From Streptomyces sp. CC208A (GTDB taxonomy: Bacteria; Actinomycetota; Actinomycetes; Streptomycetales; Streptomycetaceae): 64,000 nucleotides of DNA. Positions 44,039 through 53,704 of the stretch are shown here, piece after piece. Below the pieces are notes generated by a model. The model worked only from the letters and a program-made list of their open reading frames with translations, searched no databases and was not told the origin of the DNA. The position numbers were made by a program, and so were the translations under genes. How positions within the stretch are numbered: the stretch's first letter is position 1; each line of letters begins with the position of its first letter. Location: assembly GCF_030010625.1 (NCBI RefSeq), contig NZ_JASCXN010000010.1:1-64000 (forward strand), read 5' to 3'.

Positions 44039-46200
44039 CCGGGGAAGCCGCCGAGCGACCGCTTCAGGAAGTCGACCTGGAGCAGCAGCAGGTTCTCCGC
44101 CACCTGTTCCTGCGGGGTCATGTGGGTCACCCCCGACAGCGGCAGCACCTCGTGCGGCCGGCCCGCCGCGAGCAGCGCCGACGACAGCCGCAGCGCGTGC
44201 GCCACCACCACGTTGTCGTCCGCGAGCCCGTGCACGACCATCATCGGCCGGGCCGGCTCCTCCGGCGCCGACAGACCGTCGTCGGTGAGCAGCGACTGCG
44301 CCGCGTACACCTCGGGCTCCGCCTCCGGGGTGCCGAGGTACCGCTCGGTGTAGTGGGTGTCGTACAGCCGCCAGTCCGTCACCGGCGCCCCCACCACCGC
44401 CGCGTGGAAGACGTCCGGCCGCCGCAGCACCGCGAGCCCCGCCAGATAGCCGCCGAACGACCAGCCCCGCACCGCCACCCGGCCCAGGTCGAGCGGGAAC
44501 CGCTCCGAGAGCGCCCGCACCGCCTCCACCTGGTCCTCCAGCGTCACCGTGAAGTCCCGCAGCACCGCCTTCTCCCAGGCGGGCGAGCGCCACGGCGTCC
44601 CCCGGCCGTCCGCCACCACCACCGCGAAGCCCTGCTCGGCGAACCACTGCGAGGTCAGGTGCGCGTTGTGCGCGGCGACCACCCGGGGCCCGTGCGGGCC
44701 GCCGTACGGATCCATCAGCACCGGCAGCGGCCCGTGCCCCTCCTCGTACCAGGACGGCAGCAGCACCGCGCAGGGGATCCGCCGCCCGCCCGCCTCCGTG
44801 AACACCGGCCGGGCCCGCAGCGGCGGTTCGACCGCGTACGAGCCCACCACCGCCACCCGCTTCCCGTCGCGCAGCACCCGCGCCACCGCGCCCGGCGCGT
44901 CCGGCCGCGAGGAGACGAGCACGGTCACCGCCCCCGAACGGACCGCCCCGTGCCAGCCCGCGCCCTCCGAGACCCGCTCCACGCCGCCCGCCGACACCCG
45001 GTAGACGTGCGCCTCGCCGGTCTCCGGGGCCTCGGCCGCCTCGCCCGCCGACGCCGACACCAGGACGTCGTCCTCGCCCACGTCGAGCACCGCCCGCACG
45101 TGCAGCCGGGCGTCCGTCAGCGTCTCGTCACCGACCGAAAGCGCCCGCGCCCCGGTCCTGTCGCCGATGTGTACGAGGCGCCCCTCCGGCGACCACGCGG
45201 GCACCCCCGGCAGCAGCTCCAGCCAGGCGGGGTCCTCCTCGGCCCGCACCGTCTCCGTCGCGCCCGAGGCCGTGTCCACCGCGAGCACCCGCTGGCTCCG
45301 CTGGCCCCTGGCCTGCACGAGCAGCAGCGGCGCACCAGCCGACGACCAGTGCACGCGCGCGAGGTAAGGGAATTCCTCCCGGTCCCACACCACTTCGGTA
45401 CGGGAGCCGTCGAGGTCGTACAGGAACAGCCGCACCTCCGCGTCGGGCGTCCCCGCCGCCGGGTACGCCACCCGCTGCGGCTCGCGCTCCGGATGCGCCG
45501 GGTCCGCGATGAACCAGCGGCGCACCGCCCGGTCGTCCACGCGGGCCACCAGGAGCCGGTCCGAGCCGGGGGACCACCAGAAACCGCGGTCCCGGCCCAT
45601 CTCCTCCGATGCGATGAATTCGGCCAATCCGTAGGTGCTGTGCCCGTCCTCCGGAACCGCCAGTTCCACATCACCGGAACCGTCCGCTCCGACCACCCGG
45701 AGCGCGCCCTCCGACACGTACGCCACCCGCCGCCCGTCCGGCGAGGGACGCGGGTCGATCACCGGCCCCGGCACCGGCAGCTCCCGCGCGGTCCCGGCCC
45801 GCAGCTCCGCCGTGAACAGCCGCCCGGACAGGGCGAACGCCGCGAGCTCCACCGCCGCGTCCACCGCGTACCCGACGATCCCCGCCGACCCCTCCCGGCT
45901 GCGCTCGCGCCGGGCCCGCTCCTCCGGGGACAGCTCCTCCTCGGCCCCCGCGAGCAGCGCCGACGGCTCCGCGACGACCCGCTCCACCGGCTCCCCGCCG
46001 TCCGCCGGCAGGTCGAGCACCCACAGCGCGTGCGTCCGGTCCGTGCCCGAACCGGAGCGCACGAAGACGATCCGCTCCCCGTCCGGGGAGACCGAGAAAC
46101 CGCGCGGCACCCCCAGGCCGAACCGCTGGGTCCGGGCGTGCAGGCGCGGGAAGGAAAGCCCCACGGGTGGGGCGGACGAGTGCTGCTGAGACATGGTCAT
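44014..46200 (-). CDS. S9-family prolyl-oligopeptidase/DPP-type peptidase
   Basis: A cytoplasmic serine peptidase of about 728 residues. The N-terminal two-thirds is a DPP IV-type beta-propeller (repeated blades with WSPDG/PSPDGRRVAYVS). The alpha/beta-hydrolase catalytic domain follows with nucleophile Ser in GWSFGGYL, Asp in HGLADDNV and His in GVTHMTP. The family cleaves dipeptides or short peptides after Pro or Ala. Two Met codons at 46200 and 46194 are possible starts; neither has a clear ribosome binding site. The gene is close to two peptide importers, so it may process imported peptides (inference). Its 3' end overlaps the opposing membrane-protein gene by 25 bases. Confidence 0.93.
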   Translation of the reverse strand: MTMSQQHSSAPPVGLSFPRLHARTQRFGLGVPRGFSVSPDGERIVFVRSGSGTDRTHALWVLDLPADGGEPVERVVAEPSALLAGAEEELSPEERARRERSREGSAGIVGYAVDAAVELAAFALSGRLFTAELRAGTARELPVPGPVIDPRPSPDGRRVAYVSEGALRVVGADGSGDVELAVPEDGHSTYGLAEFIASEEMGRDRGFWWSPGSDRLLVARVDDRAVRRWFIADPAHPEREPQRVAYPAAGTPDAEVRLFLYDLDGSRTEVVWDREEFPYLARVHWSSAGAPLLLVQARGQRSQRVLAVDTASGATETVRAEEDPAWLELLPGVPAWSPEGRLVHIGDRTGARALSVGDETLTDARLHVRAVLDVGEDDVLVSASAGEAAEAPETGEAHVYRVSAGGVERVSEGAGWHGAVRSGAVTVLVSSRPDAPGAVARVLRDGKRVAVVGSYAVEPPLRARPVFTEAGGRRIPCAVLLPSWYEEGHGPLPVLMDPYGGPHGPRVVAAHNAHLTSQWFAEQGFAVVVADGRGTPWRSPAWEKAVLRDFTVTLEDQVEAVRALSERFPLDLGRVAVRGWSFGGYLAGLAVLRRPDVFHAAVVGAPVTDWRLYDTHYTERYLGTPEAEPEVYAAQSLLTDDGLSAPEEPARPMMVVHGLADDNVVVAHALRLSSALLAAGRPHEVLPLSGVTHMTPQEQVAENLLLLQVDFLKRSLGGFPGHQPGGRG

Positions 46201-46452
46201 ACGGCTGAAAGTAGCGCTGTACGCCCCCTCTGTGCGCCCGTACGCCGATCGATGCGAGGGCACGGATAGTTATGATCCGTAGCGCTTGGTGGGTGCCCCT
46301 CCGTGGGTATGCACGTGGGGATGCACACGTGGGCGACCGCCGGGCACCTGCCCGAGGGCTCGACCGCGCCCGCACCGACCGCACGCACCGCCCGCACGAA
46401 CAACTGCCCGACCCATGCTCGAAAATCCGACCGAAGGTGGAGGTGAACCGCC

Positions 46453-46653
46453 GTGGCACTCTCGCTCCAGATCTCCGTGGTGGTGCTGCTGGCGATCGTC
46501 GTCTTCCTGCTGATCCGGAAATCCGGACTCAAAGCCGGACACGCCGTGGTCTGCGCGCTCCTGGGCTTCTACCTGGCCAGCTCCTCCCTCGCCGACTCCA
46601 TCACCACCCTCACCACCAACGTGGCGAGCATGATCGCCGGGCTCAAGTTCTGA
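46453..46653 (+). CDS. 66-residue membrane protein
   Basis: A small protein with one clear N-terminal membrane segment (QISVVVLLAIVVFLLI) and a second, weaker hydrophobic stretch (AVVCALLGFYLASSSLAD). A single RKSG loop separates them. The GTG has GGAGGTGA 6 bases upstream, so translation is very probably real. Such proteins are common in streptomycetes without known function. The 252-base region upstream is shared with the divergent peptidase gene. Confidence 0.78.
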   Translation: MALSLQISVVVLLAIVVFLLIRKSGLKAGHAVVCALLGFYLASSSLADSITTLTTNVASMIAGLKF

Positions 46654-46694
46654 CCCGGGCGGTCACCGGCGGCCCCGCCTCGTAGGGTGGGGCC

Positions 46695-47693
46695 ATGACC
46701 GATCTCCCCGCCCGTCGTCTGCTCCTCGTGCACGCGCACCCCGACGACGAGTCGATCAACAACGGCGCCACCATGGCCCGGTACGCGGCCGAAGGCGCCC
46801 TTGTCACCCTGGTCACCTGCACCCTCGGCGAGGAGGGCGAGGTCATCCCGCCCGGCCTCGCCCACCTGGCCCCCGACCGCGAGGACCGCCTCGGCCCCCA
46901 CCGCGCCGGCGAACTCGCCGCCGCCATGGCCGCCCTCGGCGTCACCGACCACCGCTTCCTCGGCGGTGCGGGCCGCTTCCGTGACTCCGGCATGATGGGC
47001 GTCCCCCAGAACGAGCGCGAGAACGCCTTCTGGAACACGGACGTGGACACCGCCGCCGACCACCTCGTCGAGGTCATCCGCGAGACCCGCCCCCAGGTCC
47101 TCGTCACCTACGACCCCGACGGCGGCTACGGCCACCCCGACCACATCCAGGCCCACCGCGTCGCCATGCGCGCCGCCGACCTCGCCGCGGACCCCGGCCA
47201 CCGCCCCGAGCTCGGCCCCGCCCACACCATCGCCAAGATCTACTGGAACCGGGTCCCCCGCCCCGTCGCCGAGGCCGGCTTCGCCCGCCTGGCCGCCGAG
47301 GGCTCCGCCTTCCCGAAGGACGCCGTGATCGACGACGTCCCCGGCGTCGTCGACGAGGAGCGCGTCACCGCCGAGATCGACGGCGGCGACCTCGCGGCGG
47401 CGGACTCGTACGCGGCCCGCAAGAGCGCCGCCATGGCCGCCCACGCCACCCAGGTCGCCGTCGACGGCCCCTGGTTCGCCCTCTCCAACGACCTCGGCCA
47501 GCCCCTCTTCACCACCGAGTACTACGAACTCGTCCGCGGCACCTCCGGCGCCCCCGAAGGCCGGCGCGAGACCGACCTCTTCGCGGGCCTCCCCGACGGC
47601 GGGGGGACGACCGGCGCCGGGAAGACGGCCGACGGTGGGAAGACGGCCGACGGTGGAGAGGCGACCGCCGACGGGGAGGCGACCGGCCGATGA
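46695..47693 (+). CDS. mshB: MshB, GlcNAc-Ins deacetylase of mycothiol synthesis
   Basis: A 332-residue zinc deacetylase of the LmbE/PIG-L fold. It removes acetate from GlcNAc-inositol to give GlcN-inositol, the second step to mycothiol. The zinc motif HAHPDDES (His15, Asp18), the later GHPDHIQAH (third ligand), and the substrate-loop text [15 protein letters not shown] agree with MshB rather than the related Mca. The C-terminal Gly/Thr tail is low-complexity ([15 protein letters not shown]). The stop overlaps the next gene by 4 bases. Confidence 0.93.
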   Translation: MTDLPARRLLLVHAHPDDESINNGATMARYAAEGALVTLVTCTLGEEGEVIPPGLAHLAPDREDRLGPHRAGELAAAMAALGVTDHRFLGGAGRFRDSGMMGVPQNERENAFWNTDVDTAADHLVEVIRETRPQVLVTYDPDGGYGHPDHIQAHRVAMRAADLAADPGHRPELGPAHTIAKIYWNRVPRPVAEAGFARLAAEGSAFPKDAVIDDVPGVVDEERVTAEIDGGDLAAADSYAARKSAAMAAHATQVAVDGPWFALSNDLGQPLFTTEYYELVRGTSGAPEGRRETDLFAGLPDGGGTTGAGKTADGGKTADGGEATADGEATGR

Positions 47694-48046
47694 CCACCTC
47701 CGCCGCCCCCCGGTACGCCGCCTACGCCGGCCTTCTCGTCCTCGGCTTCCTCGTCGGCACCGCCGGAGCCCTCGTCCAGGCCGCCTGGTTCCCCCTCGGC
47801 CTGCTCCTCGCCCTCCTCGCCACCGCCGCCCTCTTCTACGGCGGCATGCGCGCCACCGGCACCCAGATCGGCCTCGCCGCGGCCGGCGGCGGCTGGCTGC
47901 TCGCCGTCGTCCTGCTGAGCTTCGGCCGACCCGAGGGGGACGGGATCTTCGGCGGCGGCCTCGGCGAGCTGCTCTTCCTCTTCGGGGGCATGGCCGCTGC
48001 TGTGATCTGCGCCACTGTCGGCAGGCCGCCGCAGAACCTTCCGTAG
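47690..48046 (+). CDS. DUF6113-like integral membrane protein
   Basis: A 118-residue protein with four hydrophobic segments, opening [20 protein letters not shown]. It is translationally coupled to mshB (ATGA overlap), as seen in other actinobacteria where a small membrane protein follows mshB. No function is known; the DUF assignment is from memory. Confidence 0.78.
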   Translation: MTTSAAPRYAAYAGLLVLGFLVGTAGALVQAAWFPLGLLLALLATAALFYGGMRATGTQIGLAAAGGGWLLAVVLLSFGRPEGDGIFGGGLGELLFLFGGMAAAVICATVGRPPQNLP

Positions 48047-48186
48047 GGTCCCTTCGAGCGGCCGGACTTCCCACCGGGCGGATAACCGGCGGCGCCGGAC
48101 AGTATGGTGGTGCGCGCCGCCGAACCGCCCGGGACAGTACGAGCATCAGCAAGAGCGGGCGGCGGAGCCAACCGGGAGATCCTGCT

Positions 48187-50376
48187 TTGAGTCGTGAAAC
48201 TGGTCGAGAGACCGACACTTCGTCCTCCGGCGCCCAGGGACGCGGCGGGGCCGCCTACCCGTCGGGCACCCAGCCGTACGGATCCCGCCAGTATCCGTCG
48301 CTCCACCCGGCGCAGGACGCGCCGGAGGCCGCCTCCGCCGCGCCCGCGCCGCCGGAGGAGCCGAAGACCGAGACCACCCTGACCACCCGGATCCGCATCA
48401 ACATTCCGGGTTCGCGGCCGATCCCGCCGGTCGTGGTCCGCAAGCCGGTCGCGGGGGCGTCCGACGACGCCGCCCCGGCCGAGCCGGAGCAGTCCGCCCC
48501 GGCCCCCGAGCCCGAGCCGGAACCGGCGGCCCCCGCCCCGGCCGCGCCCGAGCCGCAGGCCGCCGCCGAGGCCCCCAAGGCCAAGGAGACCAGCGACTGG
48601 TTCGCGCCGCGCAAGAGCACCGGCGCGACCCCCGCGGGCGGCACCCCCGCCGCCCCGGCGGCCCCTGCTCCCGCGCCCGGCCCCGGTCCCGGTCCCAAGG
48701 CTCCCGCCCCCGGCCCCAAGGCCCCCGCACCCAAGGCCCCCGGCGGCCCGCAGACCCCCGGCACCGGCTTCGCGGGCTCCGCGACCGCCGGCGTGCCCAC
48801 GGTCGGCAGCACGCCCTCCAGCCGCCCCGTCAGCAACCCGCTGTACGACACCGGCACCCTCCCCGGCTACGACGGCACCCCGGCGGCCGGCACGCCGATG
48901 TACGACGGCCCTCAGCCCGGCCCCACGCCGCCGTACGACGGCACGCCCCCGGCCGGCACCCCCCGCTACGACGGCCAGCCCACGGGACCCACCACGGGCC
49001 CGGCCAGTGGCCTCGCCGACCTCGGCGGCGGCGCGCCCGCACGGCCCGCCGCGCCCCAGCGCCCGGCCGGCCCCGCACAGGGCGCCCCCGCCCCGGGCGC
49101 TCCCATGCCGGGCGGCCCCGGACCGTACGGAGCGGCCGGTGCGCCGCGCATGTCCGACGACACCGCGATCCTGACGCCCCAGCAGCCCGCCCCCGCCCCC
49201 GCCCCCGTGCCCGGCCCGGGCGCGGGCGTTCCGGGTGCCGGCGGCCCCGGCGGTCAGGTCTCCGGCGACACCCTCACGAGCGGCATCCCGGTCGTGCCCC
49301 CGGCGGACGGCCGCCCCGACCCGGCGCCGCGCGTCGACGGGCACCGGAACCCGCCGCCCGGCATGCAGACCCCCGCGCCGAGGCCCGCACCGGCTCCCAA
49401 GCCGGCCCCCAGGCCCGCACCGGCCAAGAAGGGCCGCTCCAAACTGGTCCTCGCCGCCGTCGCGGTCGTCGGCATCGCCGGCGTCGCCTACGGCGCCGGA
49501 CTCCTCCTCAACCACTCCGACGTCCCCAAGGGCACCACCGTCCTCGGCGTCGACATCGGCGGCGGCACGAAGGAGGAGGCCGTCAACAAGCTGGAGAAGA
49601 CCCTCGGCAAGCGCGCCGCGACCCCGCTCCAGCTCAGCGTCGACGGCAAGAAGATCCAGCTCGCGCCCGACAAGGCCGGACTCTCCCTGGACAGCCAGGA
49701 GACCGTCAGGGGCGCCGCGGGCAGCGACTACAACCCGGTCTCGGTGATCGGCTCCCTCTTCGGCGGCGAGCGCGTCGCCAAGCCGGTCTTCCCGGTGGAC
49801 GACGAGAAGCTCGCCGTCGCCCTGCGGGACCTCGCCGGCACCTCCTCCTCGGCGACCGAGGCGACGATCCTGTTCGCCCCGAACAAGGTCACCGCCGTCG
49901 AGGGCAAGCCCGGAAAGGGCCTCGACATCCAGCGCTCGATGATCTCCGTCAAGGACGCCTTCCGCGCCCAGGTCGAGACGGGCGTCAACAAGGTCGTCGA
50001 ACTCCCCGTCAGCGTCCGGCAGCCCACCGTCAGCAAGGCCGAACTGGACCGGGCGATGAAGGAGTTCGCCCAGCCCGCGATGTCCGGCCTGATCACGATC
50101 CAGGCCGGCGGCAAGGCCATCGACTTCGGCCCGGCCCGCTCGCTGCCGCAGATCCTCTCCATGAAGGCCGTCGACGGCCACCTGGTGGAGGTCTACGACA
50201 AGAAGGCGATCACCCGCCTCCTCGACGGCGTCTTCGACGGCGTCATGATCACCAAGGGCGACGGCTCGAAGCACGAGGTCTCCGCCGACGACGTCGCCTT
50301 CGTCATGCGCGACGCCCTCCGCGGCAAGACCAAGGCCGAGCGCACCGCGACGATCGACCTGACCGGCAACGGCTGA
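48187..50376 (+). CDS. Pro/Ala-rich membrane protein with PG_binding_4 domain
   Basis: A 729-residue protein starting with TTG; GGGAG lies about 10 bases upstream. A long disordered cytoplasmic region (residues 1-about 410, rich in Ala, Pro, Gly, with repeated YDGTP-type units) precedes a single membrane helix (LVLAAVAVVGIAGVAYGAGLLL). The external part (about 445-729) has the VanW/PG_binding_4 layout: VLGVDIGGGTKEEAVNKLE, then two further strand-helix modules. It probably binds peptidoglycan or anchors the wall to an internal partner via the disordered region. It is not essential to any visible operon. A terminator follows. Confidence 0.85.
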   Translation: MSRETGRETDTSSSGAQGRGGAAYPSGTQPYGSRQYPSLHPAQDAPEAASAAPAPPEEPKTETTLTTRIRINIPGSRPIPPVVVRKPVAGASDDAAPAEPEQSAPAPEPEPEPAAPAPAAPEPQAAAEAPKAKETSDWFAPRKSTGATPAGGTPAAPAAPAPAPGPGPGPKAPAPGPKAPAPKAPGGPQTPGTGFAGSATAGVPTVGSTPSSRPVSNPLYDTGTLPGYDGTPAAGTPMYDGPQPGPTPPYDGTPPAGTPRYDGQPTGPTTGPASGLADLGGGAPARPAAPQRPAGPAQGAPAPGAPMPGGPGPYGAAGAPRMSDDTAILTPQQPAPAPAPVPGPGAGVPGAGGPGGQVSGDTLTSGIPVVPPADGRPDPAPRVDGHRNPPPGMQTPAPRPAPAPKPAPRPAPAKKGRSKLVLAAVAVVGIAGVAYGAGLLLNHSDVPKGTTVLGVDIGGGTKEEAVNKLEKTLGKRAATPLQLSVDGKKIQLAPDKAGLSLDSQETVRGAAGSDYNPVSVIGSLFGGERVAKPVFPVDDEKLAVALRDLAGTSSSATEATILFAPNKVTAVEGKPGKGLDIQRSMISVKDAFRAQVETGVNKVVELPVSVRQPTVSKAELDRAMKEFAQPAMSGLITIQAGGKAIDFGPARSLPQILSMKAVDGHLVEVYDKKAITRLLDGVFDGVMITKGDGSKHEVSADDVAFVMRDALRGKTKAERTATIDLTGNG

Positions 50377-50402
50377 TCCGCGGCCCGTCCGCGTCCGCCC
50401 GA

Positions 50403-50436
50403 GCGACCCCCGCCCTCCCCGGAGGCCGGGGGTCGC
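50403..50436 (+). terminator. Terminator after PG_binding_4 gene
   Basis: A 10-bp stem GCGACCCCCG / CGGGGGTCGC with a 14-base loop, 27 bases after the stop and just before the next gene's promoter region. Confidence 0.7.
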
Positions 50437-50453
50437 CGCGTACGCTCGCCCCC

Positions 50454-51254
50454 GTGATCACTCAGGAGCTCTCCGACGCCGAGGTCGCCGCTGCCGCCGC
50501 CCGCGCCGGCGCCGAGGTCGTGCGCCGCCTCCACGGCCAGGACCTCGACCGGGTCGACAAGGGCGGGGGCGACTTCGCGACCGCCGCCGACCTGGCGTCC
50601 GAGCGCGCCGCCCTCGACGTCCTGAGGACCGCCCGCCCCGACGACGCCGTCCTCGGCGAGGAGGGCGGGCAGCGGGGGGAGGCGACCAACCCCCGCCAGT
50701 GGCTCGTGGATCCCCTCTGCGGCACCCTCAACTACGCCGTCGGGAACAAGCTCGTCGCCGTCAACGTGGCCCTGCGCGGCGGCGCGGCCGCCGTGGCCGA
50801 CCCCTTCGGCGGCGAGGACGGCGAGGTGTTCCGTACCGACGGCACGCGCGCGTGGGGACCCGACGGGGCGCTCCTGGCGCCCACCGCCGCCACCGGCCTC
50901 GTCGACGTGAACCTCGACCCGCCGTTCCCCGGTGCCCCCGGCTTCCGCGCCGTCGACCTCCTCGCCCACCCCGACTTCACGGCCGGTTTCCGCCCCCGCG
51001 TGGTCTCCACCTCGCTCGCGCTCGCCTGGGTGGCGGCGGGCAGGCGGGCCGCGTACGTCACCGACGGCGGCGACCTGTCCGACAGCGTCCACTTCGCCGC
51101 CGGCATCGCCCTGTGCCGGGCCGCCGGCTGCGTCGTCACCGGCCTCGACGGCACCCCCCTGGGGGAGGGGCCCACGCGCGGTCTCGTGGCGGCCGCCGAC
51201 GCCACCACCCACGCCCGCCTGATGGCGATGATCCGCGAGCCCCGGCCTAGTTGA
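50454..51254 (+). CDS. Divergent inositol-monophosphatase-family protein
   Basis: A 266-residue member of the FIG/IMPase fold (sugar phosphatases). GEE (Glu69/Glu70) is in place and Asp86 of the DPxDGT motif is kept, but the second Asp is Cys89 (DPLCGTLNY). The late W-D-x-A-A motif is reduced to DSVHFAAG. Metal binding is therefore altered, and phosphatase activity toward inositol phosphate is doubtful. GTG is the start, with no clear ribosome binding site; TACGCT 7 bases upstream may be a -10 of a leaderless message. It overlaps the convergent SirB1-like gene by 8 bases. Confidence 0.82.
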   Translation: MITQELSDAEVAAAAARAGAEVVRRLHGQDLDRVDKGGGDFATAADLASERAALDVLRTARPDDAVLGEEGGQRGEATNPRQWLVDPLCGTLNYAVGNKLVAVNVALRGGAAAVADPFGGEDGEVFRTDGTRAWGPDGALLAPTAATGLVDVNLDPPFPGAPGFRAVDLLAHPDFTAGFRPRVVSTSLALAWVAAGRRAAYVTDGGDLSDSVHFAAGIALCRAAGCVVTGLDGTPLGEGPTRGLVAAADATTHARLMAMIREPRPS

Positions 51255-52107
51255 GCCGCGCCCGTGCCGCCCGCGCCTTGTGCCGGATCGCGGTGGCGGA
51301 GTCCGGGTCCACCGCGTCCATGATCTGGGCGTACGCCTCCATCTCCGCCGCCCCGGCGAGGAAGTCGCCGCGCTGGACGAGGAGTTCCGCCCGCTCGTAG
51401 CGGAGGCGGGCCGGGTGGGAGGGGAGCAGCAGGGCGAGCTCCACCGCCCACAGGGCCACGTCGGAGCGCTCGGGCCGGGGGGTCGCCCAGGCGCGGATGT
51501 TGTTGAGGATCCGCAGCACGATCGCGCCGGGCTCGGCGGGCCGCAGCATCGAGCGGTCCAGGGCCTCGCCGGTCGCGCTCGCCACCAGGAGCTCCGCGTC
51601 CTCGGCGGTCATCGGGCGGCCGCCCGCGAAGGGGTCGGCCAGGTCGAGAGCGGCCGGGTCGCCGAAGCCGACGACGAAGTGGCCGGGCAGCCCGAGCCCG
51701 TAGACGGGGGCACCGGCCCGCCGGGCCACCTCCATCCACACCACGGACAGCAGGATCGGCAGCCCCCGGCGCCGGCGCAGCACCTCGTGGAGCAGGGAGG
51801 ACTCAAGGCGCTGGTAGTCGGCGGGCACGCCCTCGAAGCCCTCGCGCCCACCGAGGAGCGCCGCCAGTGCGTCCTTCCACGCGCCGGTGAGGCGGGTGCC
51901 GTAGGGGACGAGCCCGGCGAGCCGGTCGAGCTCCATGTCGGCCTCGACCAGGTCGTGCTCGGTGAGGGTGGGGTCGGCCACGGCGCAGATCAGCAGACAG
52001 AGCCGGGCGAGGTCGGGCCGCTCGGCCCGGGCCTCCTCCGCGAACTCCCGCCGCCGGTCGGGGCGGCCGGGTCGCTCGGGTCGCCCGGGGGGATCTTCCG
52101 CGCTCAC
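51247..52107 (-). CDS. SirB1-family protein with transglutaminase-like and TPR regions
   Basis: A 286-residue protein. SSLLHEVLRRRRGLPILLSV and GLPGHFVVGF match the SirB1/Transglut_core2 family; the strand-helix-strand core occupies about residues 80-180. A helical TPR-like tail follows (PARLRYERAELLVQRGDFLAG). The family is widespread but biochemically undefined. GTG is the start. It lies close behind the GNAT gene on the same strand, 7 bases apart, so the two probably form an operon. Confidence 0.85.
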   Translation of the reverse strand: MSAEDPPGRPERPGRPDRRREFAEEARAERPDLARLCLLICAVADPTLTEHDLVEADMELDRLAGLVPYGTRLTGAWKDALAALLGGREGFEGVPADYQRLESSLLHEVLRRRRGLPILLSVVWMEVARRAGAPVYGLGLPGHFVVGFGDPAALDLADPFAGGRPMTAEDAELLVASATGEALDRSMLRPAEPGAIVLRILNNIRAWATPRPERSDVALWAVELALLLPSHPARLRYERAELLVQRGDFLAGAAEMEAYAQIMDAVDPDSATAIRHKARAARARLN

Positions 52108-52114
52108 GCCGCGC

Positions 52115-53179
52115 TCACGCCTCCGCCCGCCCGTGGTGCCGGTAGTGGTGGTAGTGGTGGTGCACCGCGAAGTCCATCCCCTCGTAGAGCGCCCGCGCGC
52201 CGTCGTTGTCGGCCTCGACCTGGAGCCAGGCCGCCGACGCGCCCTCGTCGAGGGCCTGCCGGGCGAGGGCGGTCATGACGGCGGTGGCCAGCCCCCGGCG
52301 ACGGTGGCCGGGGTCGACCTCTATCGCCATGAACCCCGCCCAGCGGCCGTCGACGACACAGCGGCCGATGGCCGCCGGCACCTCTCCCGTGCCCGCCACG
52401 GAGGCGAACCACACACTCGGCCCCGAGGAGAGCACCTGCCGCACCACCGGGCTCGCCCCCGTGAACCGCTGGTAGCGGCGCAGCCACGGCTCGTCGAGCG
52501 TCCGGCCGATGCGTACGGCTCCGGCGTCCGCGTCCAGGTCGGCGAGGGGCGCGAGGGCGGCGGTCCGCAGTTCGGCGGTGACCTCGCGGCGCCAGCCGAG
52601 CCGTTCGAGCTCGGCGCAGAGCAGCTCCTGGGTGCCCTCGGCGCCGGTGGCGGCCTGCACGTACGCGGGCAGCTCCCGGGCCGCGTACCACTCCCGTACG
52701 ACCTCCAGCGCCTCGGCGACGGGCAGCCCGGGATCGCCCTCCGGGAGCACCGAGTTGGCCCGCCGGGTGAAGCCCACCCGTCGCCCGGCCACCGCCCCTC
52801 CCGGACGGGCTTCGCCCGGCCCCTCCTGAATCGCGGCCCGCAGGGTCCACTCGCCGAGCCGCTCGGTCTCGACCGGCTGCCACGCGCGTGCGGCGACCCG
52901 CGAGAGCTCCGGGAAGGTGGCGGCGGGGCCCCGGCGGCGGGCGGGTGCGGGAGGCGCGATCTTGCCCGCGACCAGGCGGAGTTCCGGGATGCGGACGGCC
53001 TCGCCGCTCTTCCGTGTGATCGTGATCACACCACCGTCCCAGGAAGTGAGAACCCCGACCGCGTCGCTGAACCGTTCACCCGCCGACACGGAGTCCGTCA
53101 CATACCGAACGGAGACACGTTTTCCCACGTCAGCGCTGGTGACACGGACCTCAAGCCGTCCTCCGCCGGTGATTTCCAC
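52115..53179 (-). CDS. GNAT acetyltransferase with N-terminal SH3-like domain
   Basis: A 354-residue protein with an N-terminal SH3-like beta region (about 1-80; VRVTSADVGKRVSVRYV), as in the mycobacterial Rv0428c group, and a C-terminal GNAT acyltransferase (about 215-345). The acetyl-CoA-binding motif is VDPGHRRRGLATAVMTAL, then QVEADNDGARALYEGMDF. The end is His/Tyr-rich (HHHYHHYRHH), a possible metal site. The GTG at 53179 is chosen over 53248 because GGAGGGG lies upstream at a usable distance. Acceptor substrate unknown. Confidence 0.85.
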   Translation of the reverse strand: MEITGGGRLEVRVTSADVGKRVSVRYVTDSVSAGERFSDAVGVLTSWDGGVITITRKSGEAVRIPELRLVAGKIAPPAPARRRGPAATFPELSRVAARAWQPVETERLGEWTLRAAIQEGPGEARPGGAVAGRRVGFTRRANSVLPEGDPGLPVAEALEVVREWYAARELPAYVQAATGAEGTQELLCAELERLGWRREVTAELRTAALAPLADLDADAGAVRIGRTLDEPWLRRYQRFTGASPVVRQVLSSGPSVWFASVAGTGEVPAAIGRCVVDGRWAGFMAIEVDPGHRRRGLATAVMTALARQALDEGASAAWLQVEADNDGARALYEGMDFAVHHHYHHYRHHGRAEA

Positions 53180-53291
53180 AGCTTCTGCGCCCCTCCTGTT
53201 CGGATCGCCCTCAAGAACGGAGATACTAGGTGCGGGCATCGACGACACCGCGCTCCCGCGCAGACCAGCCCTACCGAGGAGGAACGACAGC

Positions 53292-53612
53292 GTGACCTAC
53301 GTCATCGCGCAGCCTTGTGTCGACGTCAAGGACAAGGCTTGCATCGAGGAGTGCCCCGTCGACTGCATCTACGAGGGCAAGCGATCTCTCTACATCCACC
53401 CGGACGAGTGCGTCGACTGTGGAGCCTGTGAGCCGGTCTGCCCGGTCGAGGCGATCTTCTACGAGGACGACACCCCGGAGGAGTGGAAGGACTACTACAA
53501 GGCGAACGTCGAGTTCTTCGACGAGCTCGGTTCGCCCGGTGGCGCCTCCAAGCTCGGCGAGATCGAGCGCGACCACCCCTTCATCGCCGCCCTGCCGCCG
53601 CAGAACGGCTGA
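53292..53612 (+). CDS. fdxA: Seven-iron ferredoxin (FdxA/FdxC type)
   Basis: A 106-residue ferredoxin. The N-terminal half has CVDVKDKACIEECPVDCI and CVDCGACEPVCPVEA, the eight Cys pattern of a [3Fe-4S] plus [4Fe-4S] protein, followed by the usual acidic actinobacterial tail (EWKDYYKANVEFFDELG). It would carry electrons to redox enzymes such as P450s. GTG is the start, with AGGAGG 8 bases upstream. The gene is placed before dapC as in mycobacteria. A possible -10 box TACTAG is at 53224-53229. Confidence 0.94.
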   Translation: MTYVIAQPCVDVKDKACIEECPVDCIYEGKRSLYIHPDECVDCGACEPVCPVEAIFYEDDTPEEWKDYYKANVEFFDELGSPGGASKLGEIERDHPFIAALPPQNG

Positions 53613-53704
53613 TCTTTCGTTGTAAACCGCTCCCGGTCCCGTACGGCTCCGCCGCCGTACGGGACCGACGCGTATCGCGTACGTACGAGGAAGTGAGCCA
53701 ACCC

